A stretch of 64,000 nt of DNA from Membranipora membranacea (Eukaryota; Bryozoa; Gymnolaemata; Cheilostomatida; Membraniporidae). The position numbers and the translations under genes are program-made. This document shows, in pieces, positions 35,890-47,000 of this stretch (its first letter is position 1; each line of letters opens with the position of its first letter). The stretch covers positions 9,627,501-9,691,500 of the forward strand of contig OU612074.1 in the NCBI GenBank assembly GCA_914767715.1, in the 5' to 3' direction. The notes beneath the pieces were generated by a model, which worked only from the letters and a program-made list of their open reading frames with translations, was not told the DNA's origin and searched no databases.

Positions 35890-36603
35890 TTTGTCTGCAC
35901 ATGGCCATACTCACCGGCTGATATCTGTTCTACTGTTTCCCTGCTGATATAAGATGATGTTATCCTCCTTCCAGGTGAGTCAGAATTAGTAGGAAGTAGT
36001 CTTATTCACCATACGATGAAAACCAAACACGCACCAGCTAGCAGTATTGAGAATGTCACTGTAACCCTAGTTGAGCATTTGCGAAGCATCTTTTCTAATT
36101 AATCAACGATAAGTAGCATGGTGGCATATCTCCCAGATACATGCAGCCAGTGAAATCTCACAAGAGAAATGGCTTATACATGTAATTAGTTTGTTTATAA
36201 TCTTTGACAAAAGTTTGATATATGAGCAGCATTCAGCCTTCAGCTCACACAAAATATATAGCGCAAACAAAAGCATTTGTAATAACGATGAGCTAGCTAG
36301 TTGTTTTTGTGAGGTCACAGCTTCACAGCTATCCGTATACATTGATATATATATATATATATATACTTTATTATTGCCGATGTCAATGACAAATAAAGAC
36401 CATGCATAAATAAATAAATAAAAACAAAGCAGTCAGGTGTATTTGTGAAAAATATCATTGTCTATGAATGCTGTTCTATTTATAGAAGGGTGATTTCGGG
36501 CTTCCAACAATGTTTTGCATGGATGGTTCTCATATTCTTTAACCTTTGCAATATATCGAAAACAAAAAATGTCAAGATGTATTTTTAGCTCTTCCAGCTT
36601 TAG

Positions 36604-36993
36604 TAAAGAAAGTCACTCTTCATACTCTCCCTCATATGGAATCGTAATTCTGGTGCAGAGGTTTTGAAATCTCTCCAGTTTATCCTTATCATTTTGGGAG
36701 GTGTGTGGAAACCAGCACGGGGCTGCATATGATAAAACCGATAAAATTCTAGCTTTGTGAAATAAAATCAGTGAATGAGATCTCACATCAGCTTTTCTTA
36801 GATTTATAAGACCATGAAGAGAATGCTTTGTTTTGTCAATGATATGGTCTACATGGGAGTGAAACTTCAGGTGCTCATCAAATATCACACCAAGGAGCCT
36901 CACATTTGGGGTGTAGAGTATTTCAGAGTGATTGATGTTATAGGTGTCAATGGTGAGTGTTTTTTGCAAAGTGAAGTTTATGGAGAGAGTTTA
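36604..36993 (-). mobile_element. Non-LTR retrotransposon reverse transcriptase fragment
   Basis: An open frame of about 125 codons reads VRLLGVIFDEHLKFHSHVDH, then SLHGLINLRKADVRSHSLIL and LSVLSYAAPCWFPHTSQNDK, then LERFQNLCTRI. This is the C-terminal thumb region typical of reverse transcriptases from jockey- or CR1-like LINEs (LGVxxD, L.YA.P.W, L...Q....RI). The frame is closed by stops at both ends. No catalytic YxDD, endonuclease or gag-like part is nearby, so it is a short dead remnant. It lies between the sulfotransferase pseudogene and the first lectin-like gene. Confidence 0.75.
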
Positions 36994-37333
36994 TATAATA
37001 TATAATATTATAAAATATAATATTATGGCTATTATATTATATCATATATATAAATGATTGTGTATGTTGCAGCCATAAACTTGTAGAGATTTCTCTAAAA
37101 GTTTATGGTTGTAGCCTATTGAATGGAAGTCTAAGCAGTAGTAGGGCGTTGTTTTTCCAACATGGATATATTGGCATCTTTAGTTTTTTATTGAATTGTT
37201 GCAGTATCATGATTATACAGCTGCTGGAACTATCTTTGTCATTTAACTTTGAGACTGTTGAACAATCGAGTAGATAACACAGACAATTTTCGCATCATTT
37301 CAATTTCTAACTGATCTTGTCATTCAATATTCA

Positions 37334-37339
37334 TTTATT
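37334..37339 (-). promoter_or_regulatory. Candidate poly(A) signal of lectin-like gene A
   Basis: AATAAA on the minus strand, 45 nt beyond the TGA stop at 37384-37386. Confidence 0.5.
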
Positions 37340-37383
37340 CACTGATGGATTTTTTGCATATTGATGATATATTAATAGAAAGA

Positions 37384-40300
37384 TCAGTTGCTTGAGCTTG
37401 TCTGACTATCAAAAGCCAAGTACAAGCCGTTCAGCTGCTTCTCCGGGAAGACAACTCTACAACAAGAGATAATTTTCAAGTTTATTGTGATTGGTGTGAG
37501 GTACAGTTTGTAATAGGTCACATTTTGGATGAGGAATAATTATAGTCAATATTACAAACTCAGGACTACACATTATTAATTGCCCATCCAACTAACTACC
37601 ATGCGGGCCTACAGCTTTACTAAACTAAGCATAGACAAATTGACCATAGTGAAAGTTGACCATCAGACAAATGGATCATAGTGAAATTTGACCTTGAGAC
37701 AAATGGATCAGAGTGAATATTGAACATGAGATTAATTGATCACAGCAAATTTGGGAATTAGTAAAAAGCGGTTAAAAGTTTTTTCCAGCTAAACCAAGGA
37801 AACTTACGGTGGCATATTTTTGAGGATGTTTAGGGCGAACATCTGGGGTCCATGGACTAGATGCATAAACTCTGCCCTCTTAGTGAATATAAACTTGTCC
37901 CTGCTCAGAGCGCTGCTGTCTGATTGTTTGTAGAATCTATTTGTCGGCCATCTTATCGTCAGCATTCGCTGCTTGCAGGAGATCTCGACAGCAGCCCTTT
38001 GGTCGAAGCAGTCTAGACGAGAAATATATCAGATAATGCTTGGAGTAGTCTGAACCCCCCAGACTCTTGCCCACCGTCCGACGCCCCCCTCCCCCGTGCT
38101 TGGAGGCTTCAAGCATCAATCGATCAGTGGTTAAGTCATGCACAACAGATTAAATAAATGCTACATTGATGTCTCGGGAAAGATAGGGCCTCGACGGGCT
38201 GTCCGTTTTGGTGGGGGGGGGGGGTGTACCTGCCAACACAACCATCCGCCCCAAACCCTTTACACCAAACATTAATGCTATATTGATGTCTTGGGATAGA
38301 TAGGGCCTCGGTGGGCTGTCCGGTTTGGTGGGGGGTTGGTACCTGCCAACCCAACCATCCGCCAACAACCCATTACACAAAAAATTTATGCTATATTGAT
38401 ATCATGTGATGAATGATACCTGGCTGGTTGTCTTATTTGAGTGTGGGAGCACCTGCCAACCCAACCATCCACCTCAAATCCATTACACAAAAGATTAATG
38501 CAATATTGACGTCATGGTCAAAAGTGCAGGCTATTTTCGTCTTCCAGTATTTCCTGTTTGCCCCCTTCTTGAAATACAGTAATGAAAACTTGCTTTAAAA
38601 TGAACACTCACCACAGACAAGAATCAGATCTTTATATTTATAATTAGCTACAGATTGGATTAGAGCAGGTTGAGGCTCCACCATCGCATCACTACAGTTC
38701 AGACTAAGTAAGTATTTAGCTGTGACCATTAGTTGTGTCTCCCCTCCAGGATGCAGTGATGTGTTCTGTGGACCTGGTGGACTTGGTGTGGTGACTGGTT
38801 TAGGAGTCGTGGATGGTTGGTAGGTGGTGCTTCGTTCAGTTGTCTGCACAGGGGTTGTCTGCTTAGGAAGAGGAGTAGTCTTGATTTGTTGTTTCACTTT
38901 TATAGCATCTAAAAATTAACCAACAATGATCAACATATATTAGTAGGTCTCAACTACATATGGACATTTATTTATTAAAATTGAATCAGCCTTTTAAACA
39001 GCCTGTGTTTTGCCAAAAACACTGAAGCCCTGATTGATTCAATTTCGATTGAACATTTCAGATTTTGGCTTTATTCTCATCAGCTGTGATATACTACATC
39101 AGCACAATGCATCACCACCCACTTCCAGAGCAAGTTTGTCCCCTTCTGTGAATTTTAGGAATATTTAAAAAATCTGTGGATAAAGGCGCCTCAATAACGA
39201 CTTTGGCAATATCAGGACGCCAGAGTTCGAACCGCAACTAACCAATAATTTAGCTCTGGTTGGTTGTTAGCTGATTAGCTCACCTACCCAACGACCAATC
39301 AGACTAAACTCTTAGGCTAGCCGCGTCCCAATTGCCAGAAATGATGACTGAAAGGGTTAAGAAGGCAATAGAGGTCATAGACTTGGGTGCATGGTGTGTA
39401 TGATTTCGAGATTTCACCAGTACATTTCGATACAAAGTAACATTTTCTGATTGCCTTTTGTTTCATGTTGATTGCGTTGTCTCAATGACTCACCTGCTAC
39501 ACAAATTCCCGGTTTGACTCCAATAGAGGCATGACGACCCCAGTTTACTATTGTCTGGTGATTTCTTAGTGACAAGGATACGCCACTTCCGTAAATATAA
39601 CTACCACTAGAGGGCATTCTCTTCTCTACATAATAACAATGTTTATATAGGTCATAGGTCATAAAGTTTATCTGTAGGTCATCTGTAGGTCATATGTAGG
39701 TCATATATAGGTCATATATATGTCATTAATAGGTTATATATAGGTCATATATAAGTCATATAGGGCATATATAGGTCATATATAAGTCATATATAGGTCA
39801 TAATATAGGTCATACAGCTGATATATATGCTATGTAGGTCATGTAGGTCATCCATAGATTATTATCCAATGATGGTTATATATATTGTCAAGGTCATGCA
39901 AATGCTGAGCTTAACTTGGAGCTACTTTTCCTTTTTCTACAAATCAGACTATTTTTGTCGAGGGCTGTCAAATGTAGACGAGTGTTGGTAATTGTCGGTT
40001 AATCTATATATGGAGCATGCCTGCAGCATACCCTGTTTAGGCTAACTGTATAGGGCAATCTTGATGCAAAATATCAGACATGGAGCATTTGAAACTAAGA
40101 ATCAAAGTTGGGTCTTCAGTCAGTTCTGTCAAACCTGAGCTCGTGTTCTCAGTTCCCAACGCCTCACAGCAAGAAAATAAGGTCAGCCCGAATATGGTAA
40201 GGGAGGCAGTTATCCTAATTGGTGTAAGCACCTCCTGTTGGGTTTAGGGTAGTCTGAGCCCCCCAGACTTTTGCCCCTCGCCCGATGGTCCCCGGCGAGG

Positions 40301-43071
40301 TTTGGGGCTGCCCCACCTTCACAAGTGCTTTGAGGTAAAGGAATAGCGAGCAGAAATCCCACACGAGGTCTTTCTCAATTATAGCATTTTTGGGCCATTT
40401 TATTTTAGCAAGTAGGAAAGCAGTGCCCCCTGAAGCCCTAAAACTTCATCAGTACCGACCCTGGATTAAACCAAAGTAGATAAGTCTGACTTGGATATAT
40501 GACTTCATAAAAGTTCAACTTGAAGGTGATCAAATAGTTACTCACTTGATTCAAGCCAGTAGTATCCAGACTTTGGAAAATCCACTGCGGTTACAAAGTT
40601 TCCAGCTATGCAGTATCTCCCATCTAGTTCTACATCCTCGATCTCGTACATGTTGAGAATAGCTTCCTGTTTGTTATAGTCGGTGATTCGTGCGAGTTGT
40701 CCCCCTCGACTCGAGCAGCTTTTCTCTGCCTGTGTGGCCCATACTTCGAAAGCTGACAGCCAGTATGTCATACCGTCATCACCATCCGTCCCGATCTCAT
40801 ACATAGCTGTCAGGTCGTCTACAGAATGAAAAAATTGATATATTTTATTCCATGTCAAATATTGTAAAGTTTATCTTTTGCCGTGCTGACCCTGGTAGAG
40901 ACTAGCGATTAATTACCAAATATCACATTTTAAATCTCCCGTTTTTGTTTCATTGCTCATATTTAGAGTTTTTCAATAAACACCTCTTTTAAATGTATTT
41001 GTCTCATTATCGATCTGAGAAAATCTGCTACAAACTAGTCTAAGTGTTCAGACAGCTGCAATACGAGTCAGTGGCACCACACTATCAACCACTCATTTTA
41101 TGACAAGTGGTTGATAGTGTAACGCCAATAACTTGCCCTGCATCAGACTGAGCACTTAGACTAGCCACAAACATACACACTAATACACACGATAAATACC
41201 AAAGACAGCTTGAGAGTTGTCCTAGTGTGTCATTAAAATGTATGACCCTCACCTTCCTCGTCGAGCTGTTGACAGAGCACCTGACACTTATCCACCTTAC
41301 TCCCCCTGTCATACCAGACACCTGTACCGTCCATCACGATGTAGTTGTTACCCACGTAGTCATGTTTAGGGTAGTCAGAATCAAAATTCGCAAAATTCAT
41401 CGGGGTTCCTGTATAACGTAAATATGTATAGGTAAAGTTAGACTAACTTCTAAGATGGCATTACATTATCAACCACTCAATTTGAGTATGTGATTATGTA
41501 GCTGTCTGAGCACTTACTCTAAGGTAGAGGGGAACAAATAGAAGGATAGTAATATAGCTGGTTTGAGTTTCACCATGGGTGACATTATCATGAATCATTA
41601 TTTCACCACTGACTCATCAACACTTGGCAACTCGTAAAATGACATGATAACTTTTGCAATTTCAATCAACGTAAATAATGCGACCTTGCGTACATTTCAC
41701 AGGTATGTTACTGTGGCTAAATTTTTAAATCAGCGTGATAATGACCCTTATTCAACACTGACATCAAAATCTACACCAATATGATGTCTACCTCTGATCA
41801 CAAGGAGCCTATTTTATGTCAGTACCCAACCTGTTCCATCCCCTTATTATGGAAATTGACCTCAAGGCATTGCACTCAACTCCTTCCGAGCAAACTTGGT
41901 TGCATGAATTGATTCATGCTCAAATGATCAGAGATTTGCATCCTATTTTTTTTGACATGATATGTGGCCCTGCTCATCTTGATTAAGTTTGCTTCAATTC
42001 GCATCTTTTCTACTAACAAGCCGACATTAGTACAAGGGAAACAACTCCATATGCAGGCGATTGGAGGTAAACTTACATTCTAGTCACCTTGAACAAGTTT
42101 GTCCCCTCTGTGGATACAGACAGAGGGATATTTAAAATGAGTACCAATATCCCTCAGTCACCATAATTATTGGGACAAACTTGTACGAGGAGAAGAAGGT
42201 GGCTCAGTTGGTTAGAGCACTCTTACTTTAGCATGCAATTGTTGAAAGTCGTGGGGTTGAATACCACCGCAGTTCATCAACTTCAGGGGTCTGGTTAGCC
42301 AAGGTGTAAACTGGGACAGATATTGCCGCCTAGCCCCTAGAACAACTAATATTTCGCTGCTTAGACTTCGGGATGTGGCGTGTGATAAGACAACTTGATT
42401 TTTTTTAATCAACTACTCACCATCATCAAACATCCAAGCATTTCCGTCCTCTACATGTACAGGCTGAGCGTTGACCCAGAACCAGCTGTCGTTACTTCTC
42501 TGCATAATCTTACCAGCCAGCGGCAGCAGCTGAGGGTCATAACCTCCATCGAGTAACTCCCCACCGCTATCCTCACACTCCCTCCTGACAGCATACCATT
42601 CACCTTCGGGTGAGATCCGCATACATGTCGTATCGCTCACTAGATGGTAGTCTGATCGATGGCAACCGGGCACAAGAGCTGTGTTAAAACCTGTATAGAG
42701 AATAACTTTGATAAGTGTGTGGAATGTTAATAAATGAATAAAGAATACATAAAAATGCTAAGTTGCGAAGCTGCGTGTAAAAAGCTTGTCATTCTAACGA
42801 TGATGCCCTGTTTTTGCTGATTTTCCCGCATTTTATGTCAAGTCTGCTAACACAAATATGCGGGAACAGGGAACAGTGTATTTTAGAGAGATGGTTTCTT
42901 GGCAAAACTGGCCACTATATGCCAGTACCCCTTGTTTGTTAAGACAAACAATGATGATTTAAACTTTTTACCAGTGACAAAATGATGCACAGATATTATA
43001 TATTATACTAGTGCCTTACCATTGAGGAAGCCTAAGATAGATAGAAGGCCGAGAGAAATCCAGGCCGACAT
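37384..43071 (-). CDS. Secreted lectin-like protein A: CTLD, second lectin-like module, Thr/Pro stalk, novel C-terminal module
   Basis: Exons on the minus strand: 43020-43071, 42421-42690, 41253-41408, 40546-40818, 39494-39625, 38612-38908, 37808-38012, 37384-37456. All junctions are GT-AG and in phase (485 residues). Residues 1-18 are a signal peptide (MSAWISLGLLSILGFLNG). Residues about 27-158 resemble a C-type lectin-like domain: Cys27, EWYAVRRECEDSGGELLDGG, WFWVNAQ, GVWYDRG and paired Cys near the end. No EPN or QPD is visible, so calcium-dependent sugar binding is doubtful. Residues 160-294 form a second, divergent module (AEKSCSSRGGQLARI, SGYYWLESS, PGICV). Residues about 300-345 are Thr/Pro-rich, probably O-glycosylated. 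Residues about 350-485 are the unrecognised module (YKYKDLILVCG, HGPQMFALNILKNMPP, VVFPE). No membrane anchor is seen, so secretion is likely. The gene is a tandem paralogue of the one at 44072-50453. Confidence 0.85.
37632..37757. repeat. Tandem repeat of about 32 bp, 3-4 copies
   Basis: Units begin GACAAAT(T/G)GA(C/T)CA and contain AGTGAAA-TTGACC. Copies diverge by several bases each. Located in the last intron (37457-37807) of lectin-like gene A. Confidence 0.7.
38158..38520. repeat. Tandem repeat of about 110-117 bp, 3-4 copies
   Basis: Successive units start near 38158, 38275, 38387 and 38497 with ATGCTATATTGATGTC-like sequence and include CCTGCCAACCCAACCATCC. The units degenerate toward the right. 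They fill most of the intron between exons 6 and 7 of lectin-like gene A. The repeated open frames on the minus strand here are products of the repeat. Confidence 0.8.
39252..39309. repeat. Fold-back repeat with TCTGGTTGG/CCAATCAGA ends, copy 1
   Basis: CTCTGGTTGGTTG is inverted as CGACCAATCAGA after a loop. Similar elements occur at 45745-45803 and 62645-62694. All are about 50-60 bp, so this is a small fold-back family. This copy lies in intron 5 of gene A. Confidence 0.55.
39668..39860. repeat. AGGTCATATAT tandem repeat
   Basis: About 17 imperfect units of 10-11 bp with consensus TAGGTCATATA. It lies in intron 4 of lectin-like gene A, just upstream (minus strand) of exon 5. Confidence 0.85.
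41079..41120. repeat. Hairpin ACACTATCAACCACT / AGTGGTTGATAGTGT
   Basis: Perfect 15-bp stem with a loop of 12 bases in intron 3 of lectin-like gene A. Same family as the hairpin at 4566-4612; a half-site recurs near 41461. Confidence 0.8.
42084..42186. mobile_element. Fold-back element, AAGTTTGTCCCCTCTGTGG ends, copy 2
   Basis: GAACAAGTTTGTCCCCTCTG near the left end is matched in inverted form by GGGACAAACTTGT at the right end, with ATATCCCTC and its complement inside. Related to 33504-33613. Lies in intron 2 of lectin-like gene A. Confidence 0.6.
42195..42350 (+). mobile_element. tRNA-derived SINE-like element
   Basis: GGTGGCTCAGTTGGTTAGAG is a good A box, and GGGGTTGAATACCACC about 50 bases further matches a B box. 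There is no convincing acceptor stem or anticodon arm, and a non-tRNA tail follows, so this is a SINE-like relic, not a tRNA gene. It lies in intron 2 of gene A, opposite to the gene. Confidence 0.55.
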
Positions 43072-44071
43072 TTTCCGAGCTCTCACTCTACTATGCCTGT
43101 ATGCACTGTATCCACTGTTGAGCTTTGATACACATGACCTTGCTTATAATTGAAACAAGTGGATTGTTATAAAATTATTTGCAGGGGAATTCGTCATGTA
43201 ATACTGACCAGTAGGCCTGTTTTGATGGTTCTCGTTTTGGAACTGCTTAAGACGCAACTGGCTGGAGTGGAGGTTTGTGAAAAGGACAATTTCATCCCTG
43301 GGATATAAAAAATTACCTTGTTGTTGGTGTTTTGAATGGCCCAGTCGTGTTTATTTTGATAATAATTTTGAAATATTCAAATCCGACCCTAGAGGCAGCT
43401 GCTGTTAGTTCACAGAGATAGGAAATTGTAGCTAAATATAGATAATATTGGACAATAATTTATAGCTTGGTCATCGTATAGCACATCAATGATTGGCATC
43501 ACCACAGAAATTGAATCTATGCAAGCTAGGGGGTTAAATGATAAATTCTGATATATATCATGGGGTCAAGGTAGCCAAACACATCAGGCCAATTAAACTA
43601 CAATTTTCTACCCTGGTCTTATTTCTCTGAAACGTGTGTTACAAAACTGAAGCTGATTTTAAATAGTAGCTATTGTGAACAAGATTTAATAACATTGTCA
43701 CATTGAATAGCACATCAACAGTTGACATCGACACAGAAATAGATTCTATGCAACCTAAAGGGGTTAAATGTTAGAGGCTAAATGCGTGATGTGTTCTTCC
43801 AGGCTGCTTTCCAGTATATATGGATACATCAAACTCTCAGTGTATATGGATGCCTTGGGACCTCTTTCAGGACAAGCCCGTTATTTTTTTCATATAATTG
43901 TAAGTCATTGTCATTTGACAAATGAAAATTGAATTTTATTTTATTGATAATTATCCCCCATGATGTAATTTTTTTATTAATTAGTTTCATCATTTTGCAT
44001 AATCTCTTCTTTTTTCTCTTCTTGAGAAGACCTGTGTCCAATTTCTCTTAGGTAGTAGATTCTGGGTTGGG
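43072..44071. other. Spacer between the two lectin-like genes
   Basis: About 1 kb. Contains the proximal promoter of gene A at its left end and, at 43930-43980, several AATAAA-type hexamers on the minus strand that could end transcription of gene B. Two similar stretches (around 43465-43520 and 43705-43760, both with AGCACATCAA and ACAGAAAT) suggest a local duplication. No gene seen. Confidence 0.55.
43143..43150 (-). promoter_or_regulatory. Candidate TATA element for lectin-like gene A
   Basis: TTATAAGC on the minus strand about 75 bp before the ATG at 43071. A start about 30 bp downstream would leave a 5' UTR of about 45 nt. Only sequence match and spacing support this. Confidence 0.3.
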
Positions 44072-47000
44072 TTAGAGTTCAGACTTCACCTCAAAAGAAA
44101 TGTACTGACCATTCTGCTGCCTCTCAGGGAAGACAACTCTGCAAATATATATTATACAATCAATGTTAAGCACTTTGATTGTTCATAGCGCAATTGGTAA
44201 ACAATTGGTATTCCATACGGGAAGTCCTGTGTTCGATTCCTGGTTGATTCCGATGCTTTGGTGTCAGGAAGTGCATCTCACCAAAATTACTCCTGTACAA
44301 TCTCACTGCAAAGTCTATATACCCAAACCCTAAACCATGGGCCTGTTCCTAACCCTGTAAGGCAGTTTCAATTCACTCATGTTGATTGGAACTGGACTTA
44401 ATCACTTGTTGATTCCATTCTCTACCAAACTTAGATTTTTATCGATGCCTAATACTCGGGTTATGACAACTTCTCAAACCATTTCTGCAAGAATGTCTTT
44501 ACGCCAGGCATTGTCAAATAAAGTTGGCATGTAACAATGCATTGTAGTAATATTTTGTTAACTTACAAAGACATTTTATGGTAACCTAAGATCTTTGATT
44601 TCCAGCACTAAGACATAGCAGTCAATGTTTAATTCGAAATTATATAACTAATCTACTTACGGAGGCATGTTTTTGAGGACATTTATAGCAAACATCTGTG
44701 GACCATGTACGTGGTTCAGTGACTCAGCTCTCTGTGAAAAGAGGTAGCTATCTCTGCTGATCTCTGTGCTGCTGTCGGACGACTTGTAGTACCGAGTGGA
44801 CGGCCATTTGATGGTAAGAGTTCTCTGTTTGCAAGTGTATTCTACCCTTTGAGTCGGATCAAAGCAATCTGAAAACAGGAATCTTATCACAGGCGACAAT
44901 AGAATTAGAGATTGACCTATCTTGCTAGATATCCAGTAAACCAAGTAAGTCAAGAGAGACCATGAGGGATGTACGATGAGATTAATTTGGGATCGTCTCT
45001 TCCTAGAACCTGATCACAAAACATGAATAACTTTACAAAAGTTTTTCCCCACTTGGGCTTTGAGCATGCGTCTATCAACTCTCCTTGCTAATGAAGCGCC
45101 ACCACTCCCAAACCCATTAGCAAGCAAGTTGTAATCAAGCTACAGGAAATCTGCTTCTAGTCCTTAGATACTTATTTCTAATCTATCTACTAGAATCATG
45201 TTACGTTAGGAGTGGTCTAATGGTTAAGGGTAAGGGCTTTGGATCTGTAAGGTCCAGGATCAATTCTCTGATTTGGTAATGGCACATCATTCATCATATT
45301 CATTCTAGTCCTTAGATACTTATTTCCAATGAATGAACTAGAATCATGTTACGACAACTCTGATTGGCCTACCACATATAAGAAGCAGATCCTTGTACTT
45401 ATATCTAGCAGCGGATAGCAGTACAGCTGGTTGTGGCTCCATCATAGCGTCTTTACAGTCAACAGCCAGCAGGTACCGAGCTGTAAACATGAGGCGTCTA
45501 CTCCCTGTGAGCTGGGAGGAGTTTGAGCTGGCACCAGATGTCGTTGTGTCCAAAGCCAATTGTGTTGTTGTGTCTGAGGGCTTGGTTGTAGTAGTTGTCC
45601 TTGCAGTTGTTGGCCAAACTGTTGGCAGGTCAGTTTGAAAGATTGTTGTCTTAGCCTTAGGGGTTGTCTTTATTCCTCCATTCAGGTCTGGAATTAATGC
45701 TTGAAATATTGATAAACCTAAGTGATAGGATTAGCTAATGTCTCGGCTCTGATTGGCTGGTGGGAGGGGGTCTTTCCCACTCAACAGACCAGAGCCAATC
45801 ATTTGGCTAAATAGGATTTCTCATGATGAAATTTTAAAAAAATGGTGTGAGTTGTCTCCCCTTGGGATTCCGACTAATGCTGCAATCGTGTCAAATCAAT
45901 TTTTTAAAACTTAAGTCGAACGTTTTCTTAGAAGTCGATAACCCTGTTTCAGCGTGATAGGCCCCAAATAACCCCGATTGACACCTACATCACGTGAACC
46001 TACCGGATGGGTGCCCACCCCAAATGATATAAGCTCAGGTGAGTTCATTAAATCTCTAGTAAAGCTTCTCTGCTCTATTTTTTCTTCCAGTTCTCAGACA
46101 TACACCTGCAATAATAAGCAGTGTGGTGTCGCCCCCTTGCTTTGATACCGCAATCTCAATGCTAAATGAACTGTCCAAACATGCCACTTCCACTTACCAA
46201 CTACACAGATTCCAGGTCTATAGGCTGTAGTAGAGAATCGTCCCATCACAATCTTCCCACTGTCAGATCGTCTAACTGCCAGTGACTTACCGCTGCCAAA
46301 GATATAACTAGTCTCCGATATCTCCAGTGGCTTTCCTGTTGAATTAAGGGAATCAAGAGATAGTCAATTTTGCATCAATTTTGAGTGTTCAACCTCTACC
46401 TGGATCACTGATAATGGCATGACTTGGTTGGGATGGTGTTTGAGTTTAAGTTTGAGCTCCGAACTTTTGTTAGCATAAACCTTTCGATAATTAAGATTGC
46501 ATATTAGTATAATGAAATATTAGAAGGATTGACTTGTGTTGTTGTCAACGATGAAGGCTTTATTCGATGAAATACTGGCTCTCCCAGTTCAAGCGCCAAA
46601 GCTCTGTATGTCTGTATGGGTTGCTATTAATTGCATTCCATTATCAGGTGTGGTTGTTGATAATTGAATGCCCCGTTTAGAAACCCATGCAGACTTATGA
46701 TACTAAAACTACGGCTCTCCTGAAGTAGACATCATGCTGGAAAGTGTTTTTCTGCAATTGTCAATTGTTGTACGATCGTGCACTGCCTAATTTGAGAGCT
46801 CAAATTCATCTGAGGGTCGCTGTAGCTGTCACTAGCGCTGGAATTTGACCGAGAACTCTAAATGCGCCGAGTGCTCGGCCAAAGGCACACTTCGACATAT
46901 CCTGTCGAATTGCCCGCAGAGCCTGGGAAGATACACGTATAGGCATAATCAAGTCCTGAAAGTGTTGTGTAAATATGTCACGGAGAAGTGTGATAATGCT

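Larger units (their letters stand above)
33252..36089 (-). pseudogene. Carbohydrate sulfotransferase pseudogene (Sulfotransfer_2 type, CHST8-14-like)
   Basis: The family comprises type II Golgi enzymes that transfer sulfate from PAPS to glycans. Exon remnants: 35915-36089 (Met, short basic tail, hydrophobic segment VTFSILLAGACLVFIVW), 35278-35336 (ELHQELVDSKFRIPSRCLK), about 35164-35242 (DYFKFIIVRHP, the 3'-PB-type motif), 33902-34159 (LLSAYRSKFE and HRICHPCIFNYDFIGKVETM) and 33252-33417 (intact C-terminus ending YIDDVDSFGYNC). Splice phases still fit. Codon 28 (36006-36008) is TGA in the membrane anchor. Exon 33902-34159 needs two frame changes, between FHRSY and RILSYKGYP and again before HWSSFHRICHPC. 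The exon expected to carry the 5'-PSB motif (PKVxCTNWKR type) is not visible: exons 2 and 3 are under 120 bp apart. The decay looks recent. Confidence 0.8.

Noticed and set aside
38136-38380. Repeated minus-strand open frames rich in Pro and His
   Set aside because: They come from the 110-117 bp tandem repeat inside an intron of lectin-like gene A and have no independent support.
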